A stretch of DNA of 64,000 bases from Oscillospiraceae bacterium (GTDB lineage Bacteria; Bacillota; Clostridia; Oscillospirales; Oscillospiraceae), in assembly GCA_015068235.1 (NCBI GenBank), contig SVKY01000003.1, positions 18,604 to 82,603 of the forward strand. The letters run 5' to 3'. Under the pieces are notes generated by a model. The model ran no database searches, had not been told where the DNA came from, and saw only the letters and a program-made list of their open reading frames with translations. The translations under genes and the position numbers were made by a program. Of the stretch, positions 25,772 to 34,601 are shown piece by piece. Each line of letters opens with the position of its first letter. Positions within the stretch are counted from its first letter, which is position 1.

Positions 25772-28700
25772 TTACACCTCCTCCACTGCTGTCCAAAATT
25801 CTGCCGGATCCTTGATCGTTGAGATCCAGCGTTTTTCAAACTTATCCTGACAAATTTCCGCATAAGAACATCTTCCGCAGGCGTTGGAATATTCATCGAT
25901 ATAATACGGATTGGCATCGACAATACCATCAGCAAGCTCATCGGCAAATACTCCCACCGTACGCATCACAAAAGCCTCCAACTGATCAAACTGTTCCTTT
26001 GTCGCATGGTATTGCGGTTGGGGCAGATAGATCGGCTCTTCTCTCGGCTCCATCGCATCAAGAACAGACTCACGGTTCAAGATCATGCCGCTTCTGCGCT
26101 CACGCTCCAAGCACTTTTCTTCAAGCGCTGGGTCATATTTTCCCGAGATCGTCACCCGTTTCATATTCGCATGAAAGTACATCACACCGGCACAGTTCAA
26201 ATCCTCATCGGATAACTGCCTTCCGTTTTTGCGAAGCGCAAACAGATATAAAAGCATCTGCAAACCGACACCGATCAGAATCTTCTCCATGGAGAAGCTT
26301 GCCTTGCCCGTTTTATAATCCACAACACGCACATATGCACGGTCCTTTTCATGCCAAACATCTGCCCTATCGACAACGCCGTCCAAATATGCCGTCATTT
26401 TTTCTCCGACAATTTTCACAGACGGCATTGTCTTTCCGCTGCCAAATTCTAACTCGAACCATCTCGGCTCAAATGCGCTGACGGACATTTCCTGCCAAAG
26501 CTGCTTCACCGTCTCGAAAACCTCTGAAAAGCTGCGTCTGAAAAGATATTCTGCACGCTCGCTCTCCCACAGATCTGCCAAGATCTCACTTGTATACCAA
26601 AGCATTCTCTCATGCGCAATTTCCAGCGTGCGCTCCTGCGAAACCGCACGGAAGCCACCCTCAGCCATCACCTGCTTGCAGGTATGCTCCAGCACATCAT
26701 GCACAAATGTGCCGAAGGTCGATGGATCCATTTTTGCCTGCTTTCGCTCCTGCGCTTTCAAGCCGTATTCCAAAAAATAGGAGAAGCGGCACGAAGCGAT
26801 CTTGTCGATCTTTGACGAAGAAAGATGCAGCTCCTTGCCGTAAAGACGGCTGACCGTTTCTTCCTTCAAGCTGCCAAGCTCATGCTTTTTCGTCAGCTCT
26901 CTTGCCTTACGGCAAATGTCATTTTCACCCTCGCAGGCGCTCGGTGTTTTCACGATCTCATTGAGATAATCTCTCTCAGAGCGCTGCGTCAATGCGCGAT
27001 CATCTGCGCAGCATCTTGCCATCGGAAATAGCTTTCTTGCCCGCAAAAGATAATACGCCTCTCGGCCTTGAATGCCGCCGAAATAGATACGCTCTGACGG
27101 AACCTCTAACACGCCTGCAATCGCTGCAATTTCACGATCTAAGTTACCAATCACTCGCGGCGCAAGCTGAATACCATTGTTCCACAATTGAGTGCGATCC
27201 TCGTCTGTCAAAAGCGTGTTGTTGCTCTGCGACGACGGGAACGCGCCTTCGTTGGCACCGAGCAAAAACAGATAACGGCTGTCTCCTCTGCGCTGAGAAA
27301 GCAGATTTCCGACATTCACGCTATCCAGCGTTGAGGGAATCGTACCGACAGCGCATTGACTCAGTGCCGTTTTGAATATCTGATAGAATCCCTCGGGGGA
27401 ACGTACACTCGTGCCCAAGACACCGTACATCTGCTCCAAGAGCCTGCAAATGATAGAATAGACCTGCGCATATTGCTGCGCCTTTTGAAGCTGTTTTTGT
27501 TCGAACAGCCCATGAGCGATTGTATTTAGCTGTTCGTTGAGCTTGATTTCGTCCATAAATGCGCTGAAAGCTTGCAGCATCTGTGCCGTATTTTTGGCAG
27601 CTCTCAGATTCTCTCTCAGGCGGACAAGCGGCATAATGCAAATCATTCGATCCTCGTTAAGCTCTTGCAAAAGCGGTTCTATCGGCACTGTATTTGTATC
27701 TGAAATTCCAAACGGACTTTTTTTCCACTCCTGCTGCCACTGTGAGCCCTGAATATCCCACATCAAAATATAATTTTCTATGCGGTCACAGCGTTCGCTT
27801 TTGATCGGCAAAAAGCCCGATTTCAAATACAGCAGCACCGTTTCCGTATCCATTGACCCCGCCGCTGCCTTTAGGGCAGACAGAAGCATATGCACGACCT
27901 TATGGCGCAGAATATCTGTATCGCCAGCGTAATATGCAGGGATTTTTGCCCGTCTGAAAATCGTCTCCAAAATCGGCTGATATGTATCATAATCAGCACA
28001 GGCAATGGTAATATCACGGTAACGTGCACCGCCTTCGATCAGCTTCAAAATCTCGCCTGCGGCGTTTCTGCACTCCTCCACTGCGCCGCTTCCTTCAATG
28101 AAAACGATCTCCTCCGTTTGTGCCTCGTATGGCGTCGTATTTCCACCGAAAAGCTGTGCTTTCAATCTTTTCAGTGCGCCTTCCTCCGGTGCAGCCAATC
28201 TTGAGATCTGCGTTTTGATCCCCTGCTTTACGGCAATCTGCTCCAACGATTTGGCAGCATTTCTCGCAGAGACAAATTGCTGCGCATCGGAGTACAGATC
28301 ATCGCAGTGAAACGCAACCGTAATTTCCGCACCACCGTTTAGCAGTGCCGCAATGATTTCCCGCTCAACGCCGTTAAAATCCGAAAAAGCGTCAATATAA
28401 ATCTTTTTCCCCTGCGCAAAATCACACTCATCAAGCATATGCAAAAGCCTTGTCAAGCGGCTCTCGGGATTTTGTCCCAAATTTGCACAAACGCTGTCAT
28501 AGCTCTCCATCAAAAGCGAGAATTCTTCTGCCTTCACAGCCAAAACACCGCTCAGTGCAAGGGCTGTCGATCTCAATTTTTCAGCGCTGATGCAGAAGCT
28601 GCGAAGCTCCTCGATCGTGTCGATCAATTTAAGCAAAAACGCCGGCTTGTCCACACTGTTGGCATATAGCTTCAATCGTGAGCGCACCTGTTCGACCGCA

Positions 28701-28975
28701 AGCGACATCAAAAGCAGCTTGCCTGCTGCATCCGTCTGCGTTTGTGCACCGCCTCCATAGAGCGAAAACACACGAGTTGCCAAGCGTGAAAAGCTCAGCA
28801 CAATCGCATATCGATTGATCTGCGGACCGCCAATTTGGCATAGCTGCTTTTCCGCCATATGTGAAAACTGCTCCGGAACAAGCAAAATCTGTCCCTGTAT
28901 TTTATTGCTGCATATTTCATCAAAAATTCTTTTGCTGTTCAATTTTCTGTCTGTCGATAACCAAATTCGAAGCAC
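25772..28975 (-). CDS. addB: ATP-dependent nuclease subunit B
   Basis: A 1067-residue AddB: degenerate helicase-like N-terminal two-thirds and a C-terminal RecB-family nuclease with VVDYKTGKASF. The four iron-sulfur 'staple' cysteines are present: one before the nuclease (IASCRFSYFLEYG) and three in ACGRCSYAEIC near the end. The N-terminus reads LRIWLSTDRKLNSKRIF where Bacillus AddB has a GxSGSGKT Walker A loop, so nucleotide binding by this subunit is probably lost. The start is GTG after GAGGTG; an ATG 3 bp upstream is out of frame. Confidence 0.94.
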   Translation of the reverse strand: MLRIWLSTDRKLNSKRIFDEICSNKIQGQILLVPEQFSHMAEKQLCQIGGPQINRYAIVLSFSRLATRVFSLYGGGAQTQTDAAGKLLLMSLAVEQVRSRLKLYANSVDKPAFLLKLIDTIEELRSFCISAEKLRSTALALSGVLAVKAEEFSLLMESYDSVCANLGQNPESRLTRLLHMLDECDFAQGKKIYIDAFSDFNGVEREIIAALLNGGAEITVAFHCDDLYSDAQQFVSARNAAKSLEQIAVKQGIKTQISRLAAPEEGALKRLKAQLFGGNTTPYEAQTEEIVFIEGSGAVEECRNAAGEILKLIEGGARYRDITIACADYDTYQPILETIFRRAKIPAYYAGDTDILRHKVVHMLLSALKAAAGSMDTETVLLYLKSGFLPIKSERCDRIENYILMWDIQGSQWQQEWKKSPFGISDTNTVPIEPLLQELNEDRMICIMPLVRLRENLRAAKNTAQMLQAFSAFMDEIKLNEQLNTIAHGLFEQKQLQKAQQYAQVYSIICRLLEQMYGVLGTSVRSPEGFYQIFKTALSQCAVGTIPSTLDSVNVGNLLSQRRGDSRYLFLLGANEGAFPSSQSNNTLLTDEDRTQLWNNGIQLAPRVIGNLDREIAAIAGVLEVPSERIYFGGIQGREAYYLLRARKLFPMARCCADDRALTQRSERDYLNEIVKTPSACEGENDICRKARELTKKHELGSLKEETVSRLYGKELHLSSSKIDKIASCRFSYFLEYGLKAQERKQAKMDPSTFGTFVHDVLEHTCKQVMAEGGFRAVSQERTLEIAHERMLWYTSEILADLWESERAEYLFRRSFSEVFETVKQLWQEMSVSAFEPRWFELEFGSGKTMPSVKIVGEKMTAYLDGVVDRADVWHEKDRAYVRVVDYKTGKASFSMEKILIGVGLQMLLYLFALRKNGRQLSDEDLNCAGVMYFHANMKRVTISGKYDPALEEKCLERERRSGMILNRESVLDAMEPREEPIYLPQPQYHATKEQFDQLEAFVMRTVGVFADELADGIVDANPYYIDEYSNACGRCSYAEICQDKFEKRWISTIKDPAEFWTAVEEV

Positions 28976-28995
28976 TTCATATCACCTCAAATATT

Positions 28996-29004
28996 ATTAT
29001 ACCA
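28996..29004 (-). promoter_or_regulatory. Extended -10 promoter of addB-addA
   Basis: Minus strand TGGTATAAT, a perfect -10 with an extended TG element, 21 bp before the GTG start. The -35 position is only a T-run. It overlaps the T-tract side of the yitT terminator. Confidence 0.55.
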
Positions 29005-29018
29005 TATTTTTTGTCATA

Positions 29019-29050
29019 AAAAAAGAAAAACCTGCATAAGCGCAGGCTTT
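29019..29050 (-). terminator. Terminator of yitT
   Basis: On the minus strand AGCCTGC and GCAGGTT form a short stem (CCTGC/GCAGG core, 5-7 bp) followed by TTTTTCTTTTTTT. It lies about 40 bp after the yitT stop. The stem is short but the T-run is strong. Confidence 0.65.
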
Positions 29051-29090
29051 TCAATCCAACTGTCATAATTTTCTTCATGTTGTAGCGGCA

Positions 29091-29951
29091 TCATTTCGAT
29101 CTGCTGAAATTACCCATCGTTTCCTTCACGGCGGAAAGATAGGCAAAGCTGCCGGGGAATTGCTCCAAAATTTTCTGAAATTCGACGATCTGGCGCTTGT
29201 TCACAAGACAGATCAAGAGGGTCTTGTTTTGATTCGTGAAGCCACCGACTGCCGAAATTTCCGTTACACCATGGTGAAGCGTTTCCATGATCGCCATTTT
29301 CAGTTCTTTTGGCTGCTCGGTTACGATCTCAAACTTCACAGCTTCCTTGAAGCCCTTGAGCATCATATCGCTAACCTTGCTGGAAATAAAACAGTACATC
29401 AGGCACAAGATAACAGGCTCGATCTTAAAATCATAGACAAAATAAGATACGCTTGCCACAACAGCATTGAACGCAAAGAGTACCCAAAGCAGGTTCATCT
29501 GTGGTTTGTGGTGGTGTATCCACGCCGCAATCAGGTCAGATCCGCCCGTGCAACCATTTCTGCGCATCACAATGCCATAGCAAAATCCACTGATCACACC
29601 GCCCGTCAGTGGTCCTAAGATCATGCTGTTATCCGTTTCATAGATCAGCATGCTCAGATCGATATGATCCAAGCAGACCAAGAAACCGGAAAAAACGACC
29701 GCAAAAACCGTCGTATGGATCACATATTCCGAATCGACCCAGCGATGCACGATCAAAAGCAGTGGAATATTGACCAAGAACGTGAGAAAACCGACAGAAA
29801 AGCCCGTGGTATGCTGTATCATCGTTGCAATGCCGGGGATTCCCGAGGGTGCAAATTCATTCGGATAAACAAAAATATGGTAGCTAAACGCTAATAAAAG
29901 CGCCGCAAAAATGATCACGATGTAATCTTGAACTTTACGAAATGTCTGCAT
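29091..29951 (-). CDS. yitT: YitT-family membrane protein (DUF161 + DUF2179)
   Basis: A 286-residue integral membrane protein with five to six helices (about 13-205), including the family's NxxxxxxGxxGIATMIQ region and GCTGGSDLIA, followed by a cytoplasmic DUF2179 domain (about 215-280, HHGVTEISAVGGFTNQNKTL). Family members are widespread in Firmicutes and of unknown transport role. Monocistronic, with its own promoter, and divergent from the small HExxH gene. Confidence 0.93.
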   Translation of the reverse strand: MQTFRKVQDYIVIIFAALLLAFSYHIFVYPNEFAPSGIPGIATMIQHTTGFSVGFLTFLVNIPLLLIVHRWVDSEYVIHTTVFAVVFSGFLVCLDHIDLSMLIYETDNSMILGPLTGGVISGFCYGIVMRRNGCTGGSDLIAAWIHHHKPQMNLLWVLFAFNAVVASVSYFVYDFKIEPVILCLMYCFISSKVSDMMLKGFKEAVKFEIVTEQPKELKMAIMETLHHGVTEISAVGGFTNQNKTLLICLVNKRQIVEFQKILEQFPGSFAYLSAVKETMGNFSRSK

Positions 29952-29987
29952 CTGCGAGACCTCCGAAGCATAAAAAATCCAAAGACA

Positions 29988-30016
29988 TATATACCAATTT
30001 TTCGGTCGATTGTCAA
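29988..30016 (-). promoter_or_regulatory. Promoter of yitT
   Basis: Minus strand TTGACA (30016-30011), 17-bp spacer, TATATA (29993-29988). Divergent from the plus-strand promoter 10 bp away, so the two may interfere or share control. Confidence 0.75.
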
Positions 30017-30025
30017 CTACAAATA

Positions 30026-30054
30026 TTGACAGAAAACGTAAATAATGTTAAAAT
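30026..30054 (+). promoter_or_regulatory. Promoter of the HExxH small-protein gene
   Basis: TTGACA (30026-30031), 17-bp spacer, TAAAAT (30049-30054), then AAGGAGG and an ATG at 30080. Confidence 0.75.
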
Positions 30055-30079
30055 TTTTGCAAAGAAGGAGGTTGTTGCC

Positions 30080-30385
30080 ATGACGCAACAGCAACTTTGC
30101 AATCTGTATCATCTCGTAAAAGCCGAGGTTGATAAGGTTGATTTTTCAAGTCTTTGGGACGGATTTGCGCCACTTAGATTTGCGCTTTATGATCAGGAGC
30201 TGTGCTGTTTTGACGGTGAGATGATCAAAAAAACAAACGATTTTCTTGCCAACACCGCAATCAATTATCGCGGTGAATGGATCGCCATTTGGAACGTCAG
30301 CGATGAAATCGACCCGAAGATTTTGGCATCAAAAATGGTCCATGAGATGTTCCACGGCTTTCAGCATCCATCTTTTACAAAATAA
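30080..30385 (+). CDS. Small protein ending in a zinc-protease HExxH motif; probably truncated
   Basis: A 101-residue soluble protein starting at the ATG after AAGGAGGTTGTTGCC. A longer frame upstream is rejected because the promoter lies inside it. Residues 88-92 are HEMFH within KMVHEMFHGFQH, an HExxH zinc-metalloprotease signature, but the protein stops nine residues later. Zinc proteases normally need a third ligand further on, so this is either a truncated gene whose 3' part was lost or a small non-catalytic zinc binder. The stop overlaps a strong hairpin at 30387-30419 and the palindromic repeat copy 2 follows directly. Promoter and ribosome site are intact. I do not recognise the N-terminal part. 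Confidence 0.7.
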   Translation: MTQQQLCNLYHLVKAEVDKVDFSSLWDGFAPLRFALYDQELCCFDGEMIKKTNDFLANTAINYRGEWIAIWNVSDEIDPKILASKMVHEMFHGFQHPSFTK

Positions 30386-30419
30386 AAATCCCATGGAGCG
30401 TACTTTGCTCCATGGGATT
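30380..30419 (-). terminator. Terminator of the ECF S-component operon
   Basis: AATCCCATGGAGC pairs with GCTCCATGGGATT (13 bp, loop 7). The T-run (TTTTATTTTG) is on the minus-strand side, so it mainly ends transcription arriving from the ECF gene; the hairpin may also stop the plus-strand gene whose stop codon adjoins it. Confidence 0.8.
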
Positions 30420-30420
30420 A

Positions 30421-30466
30421 ATACTAATCGCCGATTAAAACACTCATTTTAATTGGTGATTGGTAT
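30421..30466. repeat. Dispersed palindromic repeat, copy 2
   Basis: ATACTAATCGCCGATTAAAA and TTTTAATTGGTGATTGGTAT form a 20-bp imperfect inverted repeat around CACTCA. It is related to 7000-7044. It lies between the ECF gene stop and its terminator. Confidence 0.7.
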
Positions 30467-30474
30467 AAACTATA

Positions 30475-31077
30475 TTATCTACGTTTTTTGACCGCTTGAA
30501 TGATCGTTGTGATCGCCGGTGCAGAAACAAGGTTGATTCCCAGCTCGACCAAGAAGTTGATTCCGGTCAGACCCACGATCATGTAGACAAAAACGTTCTC
30601 GCCTGCTGCCCACTCGACCAAAATATCCTGATAGAACAACGCCATGCACAGGCAAAACAGACCTGTGTTGACAATCGGCGCCGTGATTGCCGAAAAGATG
30701 ACAGCAATTTGCGATCTGCAGCGATTGTTTGCAAACAGCTTCAAGCACAGAGCATAAACCGCACCTGCACAAAAGCCGCACATACAGCCCTTGAGCATGC
30801 AGACAAACAAGCAGATATACGGATTGGCATTAAATAAAATATTGCCGCCAACATCTGTGCCGTTGACACAGCCGATGTAAACAATCAAGCCGAACACGCC
30901 GCCAAGAATAGCGCCTGCACCCTTACCGTAAAATGCCGAGCCCACTACGATTGGGATCAAGACAAGGGTAAAGGAGATCGGACCGATCTTCAGGCTTCCT
31001 GCCAAGAGCTGTAACACAACAATGATGGCAGAAAGCAATGCAAGGGTAACGTACTTTGAAATTTGGGAATGCTTCAA
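30475..31077 (-). CDS. ECF transporter S component (vitamin-binding membrane subunit)
   Basis: A 200-residue membrane protein with about six helices and the S-component N-terminal pattern (ISKYVTLALLSAIIVVLQLLAG) and GPISFTLVLIPIVVGSAFYGKGAGAILG (SFTLVLIPIVVG core). S components bind a vitamin or cofactor and work with a shared EcfAA'T energy module, which is not in the window. The ligand cannot be read from sequence. The start is probably the TTG after AGGAGG. It lies 79 bp downstream of ftsK with no promoter or terminator seen between. Confidence 0.85.
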   Translation of the reverse strand: MKHSQISKYVTLALLSAIIVVLQLLAGSLKIGPISFTLVLIPIVVGSAFYGKGAGAILGGVFGLIVYIGCVNGTDVGGNILFNANPYICLFVCMLKGCMCGFCAGAVYALCLKLFANNRCRSQIAVIFSAITAPIVNTGLFCLCMALFYQDILVEWAAGENVFVYMIVGLTGINFLVELGINLVSAPAITTIIQAVKKRR

Positions 31078-31156
31078 TTGAAAAACCTCCTGCTGTCGCT
31101 CCGCGAAAGCGGATGCAACGCGAATTTATTTTGTATCCGTCTTTTGACGGCTACAA

Positions 31157-33697
31157 TCAGGGAATTTCCTCCTCCACAGGAGGATTGGGATCATAGGTGC
31201 CGTTTTGCATCTGCTCCCACTGTTCTTTCGTGATGAGAAGCTGTCTGGGCTTTGCGCCCTCAAAAGGACCGACAATCCCCTTCTCTTCCATTTCATCAAC
31301 AATTCTTGCTGCTCTGGCATAGCCCAGCTTCAATCTGCGTTGGAGCATTGAGACAGAAGCCTGTCCTGTCTCCAAAATCACCTCGACCGCAGCCGGAAGC
31401 AGCTCATCTCCATCTCTGTCCGATGCGCTTTGAGCGCTGTCGGCATTGGAAGAAGCGTGCTTACCGCTCTGTTCGGCACGTTTTTCGATATGCTCCATGA
31501 TTTCGCTGGAATAATCGCTTGTCGTTTGCGCCTTAATTGAGCTGACGACTGCCTGCACCTCATCTTCATTGATGAAGCAGCCTTGAACTCTCTTGGGCTT
31601 TCCCTGTCCGAGCGGTGCAAAAAGCATATCACCCTTACCGACCAGCTTCTCAGCACCGGGCGTATCCAGAATGATACGAGATTCCATTGCGGAAGAAACG
31701 GCAAATGCGATTCTGGAAGGAATATTCGCCTTCATCAAGCCGGTGATCACATCCGCTGACGGACGCTGTGTCGCAATGACCAAATGGATGCCCGAAGCAC
31801 GTCCCATCTGTGCAATACGGCAAATGGATTCTTCAACTTCCTTCGCCGCCACCAGCATTAAGTCTGCCAGCTCGTCGATCACAACAACGACCTGCGGAAG
31901 CTTCTGTTCATCAGGATCGCTTGCAATGGCTTTATTGTACGACTCAAGATCACGCACACCCTGCTCGCTCATCAAGCGATAACGGCGCATCATCTCCGTT
32001 ACCGTCCATTGCAGCGCACCTGCTGCCTTCTTTGGATCGGTGACCACGGGGATCAGCAGATGCGGAATGCCGTTATAAACGCCCAATTCGACCATTTTTG
32101 GGTCAACCATGATCAGTCGCACCTCATCAGGTCGAGATTTATACAATAGCGAGATGATCAGCGTATTCATGCAAACCGATTTGCCCGAACCCGTCGTACC
32201 GGCAATCAGCATATGCGGAAGCTTTGCAATATCGCCAACGATGCAGTTGCCGCTGATATCCTTGCCGACTGCAAAGGAAACTCGGGATTTGCTGTTTTTG
32301 AACGCCGCAGAATCGATCACATCACGGGCATAAACCGTGTTGACCGCCTTATTCGGCACCTCGATACCAACAACGGAGATGCGGTCGGGAATCGCAGAGA
32401 TGCGCACACCCGTTGCGCCAAGGGACAGTGCAATATCATCCGACAAGTTCGTAATTCTCGAAAGCTTTACGCCCGGATCAAGCTCCAGCTCGTATCTTGT
32501 GATCGACGGACCACGAATCACATTGACGATATGCGGCTCAATGCCAAAGCTCTTGAGTGCATCTGCCAGCCGCTTGGAATTTTCACGCATTTCGCCTGTT
32601 GCATCGATCGCATTGCCTCGATTCTGCGAAAGCAGCGTCACAGACGGATAAACATATTCACTCGGCGCAGCTTCCGTATTTTTCGCAATTTCCTCGGAAA
32701 TAACATTCGCCTGCTGTTCTGCCTCGCCACGTTTAAGCTTTTCGCTCTCGGGCTTTAATTCCGGCATGCCGGAGATCGGATCGACCTTTTCTATCGGTTT
32801 TTCAACAATCACAGGCGGTTTTTCTATCGGCTTTGTAATCGGCTTTTCAGCAATCACAGACTTTTCGATCGGCATCGGCTCATTGAGTTCGATCTCATCG
32901 ATCGTGACCTGCTGCTTTTCCACATCCACTGCAGAAATGTCCTTTTCCTTACGCTTCTTTTCTATGTATTCATCGGGCGAGATCGGTCGTTCCTTTTTCT
33001 CCTTTTTGGTCTTTGTCACAGGGGGATCGTCCACAGGAAGATCGATATCGGATGCCGACATTTTTCGACTTCTATGCTCCTGACGCTTTTCGACAATACG
33101 GTTGACAAAGCGTTCCTCCTTCGTCCCCTGCTTTTCCTCCCTTTCAGGTTCAGGGACATTCTTAACTGCATTGATCATGCCATTGACGGTCATTCCCGAG
33201 CAATACAAAACTTCCAATGCAAGCAGCAAAATAAATACGATCAGCGCACCAACCTTCGACAAAGCAAGCGAAATCAAATTCGCCACAAGTCCGGGGAGCA
33301 ATCCGCCTGTCTGCCATGTCTTGCCACCGGAATAGAGCTTGGCAATACTCAAGCCTACATCATCACTGCCGAACAAAGCAGTGACCAAATGTACAACCGC
33401 CGACAGTGTCAGCACGATCGCAAGCGTAGAGGTAATTCTCAATCGCACAGATTTCCCACGGCTCTTGAACAAAATGATGCCTGTGTACACCAGCACAAAC
33501 GGAAGCACGTATCTGCCCAATTGACCGAACAGACCGCCAATGAGCGCAGCACAGGGCATTAATAGGAAAGCATCTACATCGAAGCAGCAAAGCAGTGCAA
33601 AAATGCCTAAAACAATACACAGCAATGCGATCAGCTCACGACGGTTTTGCTGTTCTTTTTTGGATGATGTACGTTTCGATTTTCCTTTGTTAGCCAT
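31157..33697 (-). CDS. ftsK: DNA translocase FtsK/SpoIIIE
   Basis: An 846-residue septal DNA pump. The N-terminal 180 residues hold four membrane helices. A long charged linker (about 185-330) has KP/IEKP-rich repeats. The motor domain carries Walker A AGTTGSGKS (about 505) and Walker B VVVVIDELADLM. The C-terminal gamma winged helix (about 770-835, SVSMLQRRLKLGYARAARIVDEM) reads KOPS/SRS-type sequences. In spore formers this protein moves the chromosome into the forespore (SpoIIIE). The uppP-like gene is 11 bp upstream and the tepA-like protease is nearby, as in Bacillus. Confidence 0.95.
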   Translation of the reverse strand: MANKGKSKRTSSKKEQQNRRELIALLCIVLGIFALLCCFDVDAFLLMPCAALIGGLFGQLGRYVLPFVLVYTGIILFKSRGKSVRLRITSTLAIVLTLSAVVHLVTALFGSDDVGLSIAKLYSGGKTWQTGGLLPGLVANLISLALSKVGALIVFILLLALEVLYCSGMTVNGMINAVKNVPEPEREEKQGTKEERFVNRIVEKRQEHRSRKMSASDIDLPVDDPPVTKTKKEKKERPISPDEYIEKKRKEKDISAVDVEKQQVTIDEIELNEPMPIEKSVIAEKPITKPIEKPPVIVEKPIEKVDPISGMPELKPESEKLKRGEAEQQANVISEEIAKNTEAAPSEYVYPSVTLLSQNRGNAIDATGEMRENSKRLADALKSFGIEPHIVNVIRGPSITRYELELDPGVKLSRITNLSDDIALSLGATGVRISAIPDRISVVGIEVPNKAVNTVYARDVIDSAAFKNSKSRVSFAVGKDISGNCIVGDIAKLPHMLIAGTTGSGKSVCMNTLIISLLYKSRPDEVRLIMVDPKMVELGVYNGIPHLLIPVVTDPKKAAGALQWTVTEMMRRYRLMSEQGVRDLESYNKAIASDPDEQKLPQVVVVIDELADLMLVAAKEVEESICRIAQMGRASGIHLVIATQRPSADVITGLMKANIPSRIAFAVSSAMESRIILDTPGAEKLVGKGDMLFAPLGQGKPKRVQGCFINEDEVQAVVSSIKAQTTSDYSSEIMEHIEKRAEQSGKHASSNADSAQSASDRDGDELLPAAVEVILETGQASVSMLQRRLKLGYARAARIVDEMEEKGIVGPFEGAKPRQLLITKEQWEQMQNGTYDPNPPVEEEIP

Positions 33698-33708
33698 TTC
33701 ACATCTCC

Positions 33709-34536
33709 TTACGCATTAATCAAGGCGAGGATCGCCGCAAGAGCAGCAACCTCAAGGCAGTAGAAAACAAACACCTTCAGCTTCACACGTTGCAGCAGAT
33801 ATCTGAAATATTGAATCGCAAAGTAGCCGAACACCGCACTGAAAATCAATGCAAACAGGCACGGCAAAATGATACCTGTGCTAAACGAGCCAAAGGCAAA
33901 GCCTCGGATCAGGTAAAAAACAAACACAACCGCCTGATATGCAAGAGTGAGCATATAGGCAATGCGAACATTGTACTGTAGAGAAATTCCCCTTGCACGT
34001 CCGATGGCAACCGAGCTTCCGAGCGCCGACATTCCGGGAAATACCGACAGCATTCTCATGATGCCGATCAAGACCATGTCCCCAAGCGTTACGGTTTTCT
34101 CATCCTTCTTGCCAACTCTGCCACGGCAGCAGAGGTACAAAATACCAGCATTGACGGCAAAGAATACGATCACATAAAGCAGTCTTTCGATGCGCTCTGC
34201 AGCTGCCAAGAAAAATAGCGAGAACAGCGTGATGAAAAATGCAATACAGCCGAGCATAAAACTCCTGCGCTGCAGGCGATTCGGACGCTGCGAAGGGCGC
34301 ACACGCCTTCTACCAAACATGCGCAGCATTCGTTTTGTCTCCATCGGAAAGGATAGATAGATCGCCAATGAAACACCAATGCAGATGGCAGCGCGAACAA
34401 AATAGCCGCCGCCATCTGTAAGTGATGACATATGAAACGCATTTCTCAGCAAAACAGCGTGACCCGAAAACGAAATCGGCAGCAGCTCAGCGATCCCACC
34501 AAAAATACCGTAAATAATAGCTTCCCAAATCTTCAA
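33709..34536 (-). CDS. UppP/BacA-family membrane protein, atypical undecaprenyl-diphosphatase
   Basis: A 275-residue membrane protein with about eight helices, matching the UppP (BacA) family that dephosphorylates undecaprenyl diphosphate for wall synthesis. Motif 1 is kept: GGIAELLPISFSGHAVLL with the Glu and His. Motif 2, normally PGxSRSGxT, reads PGMSALGSS, so the arginine essential in E. coli UppP is replaced by alanine. It may be inactive, use another arginine (GRARG just after), or have another lipid substrate. Start is TTG after AGAGGAG. Placed directly before ftsK. Confidence 0.85.
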   Translation of the reverse strand: MKIWEAIIYGIFGGIAELLPISFSGHAVLLRNAFHMSSLTDGGGYFVRAAICIGVSLAIYLSFPMETKRMLRMFGRRRVRPSQRPNRLQRRSFMLGCIAFFITLFSLFFLAAAERIERLLYVIVFFAVNAGILYLCCRGRVGKKDEKTVTLGDMVLIGIMRMLSVFPGMSALGSSVAIGRARGISLQYNVRIAYMLTLAYQAVVFVFYLIRGFAFGSFSTGIILPCLFALIFSAVFGYFAIQYFRYLLQRVKLKVFVFYCLEVAALAAILALINA

Positions 34537-34601
34537 GTGCAGTCTCCTCTGTCTGTTTGGATACTCTTAAAGATTATTATATCATAAATTTTTGAAAATT
34601 T

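Noticed and set aside
30246..30452. A 68-codon plus-strand frame overlapping the HExxH gene
   Set aside because: Different frame from the gene, no ribosome site, and it crosses the terminator hairpin and palindromic repeat.
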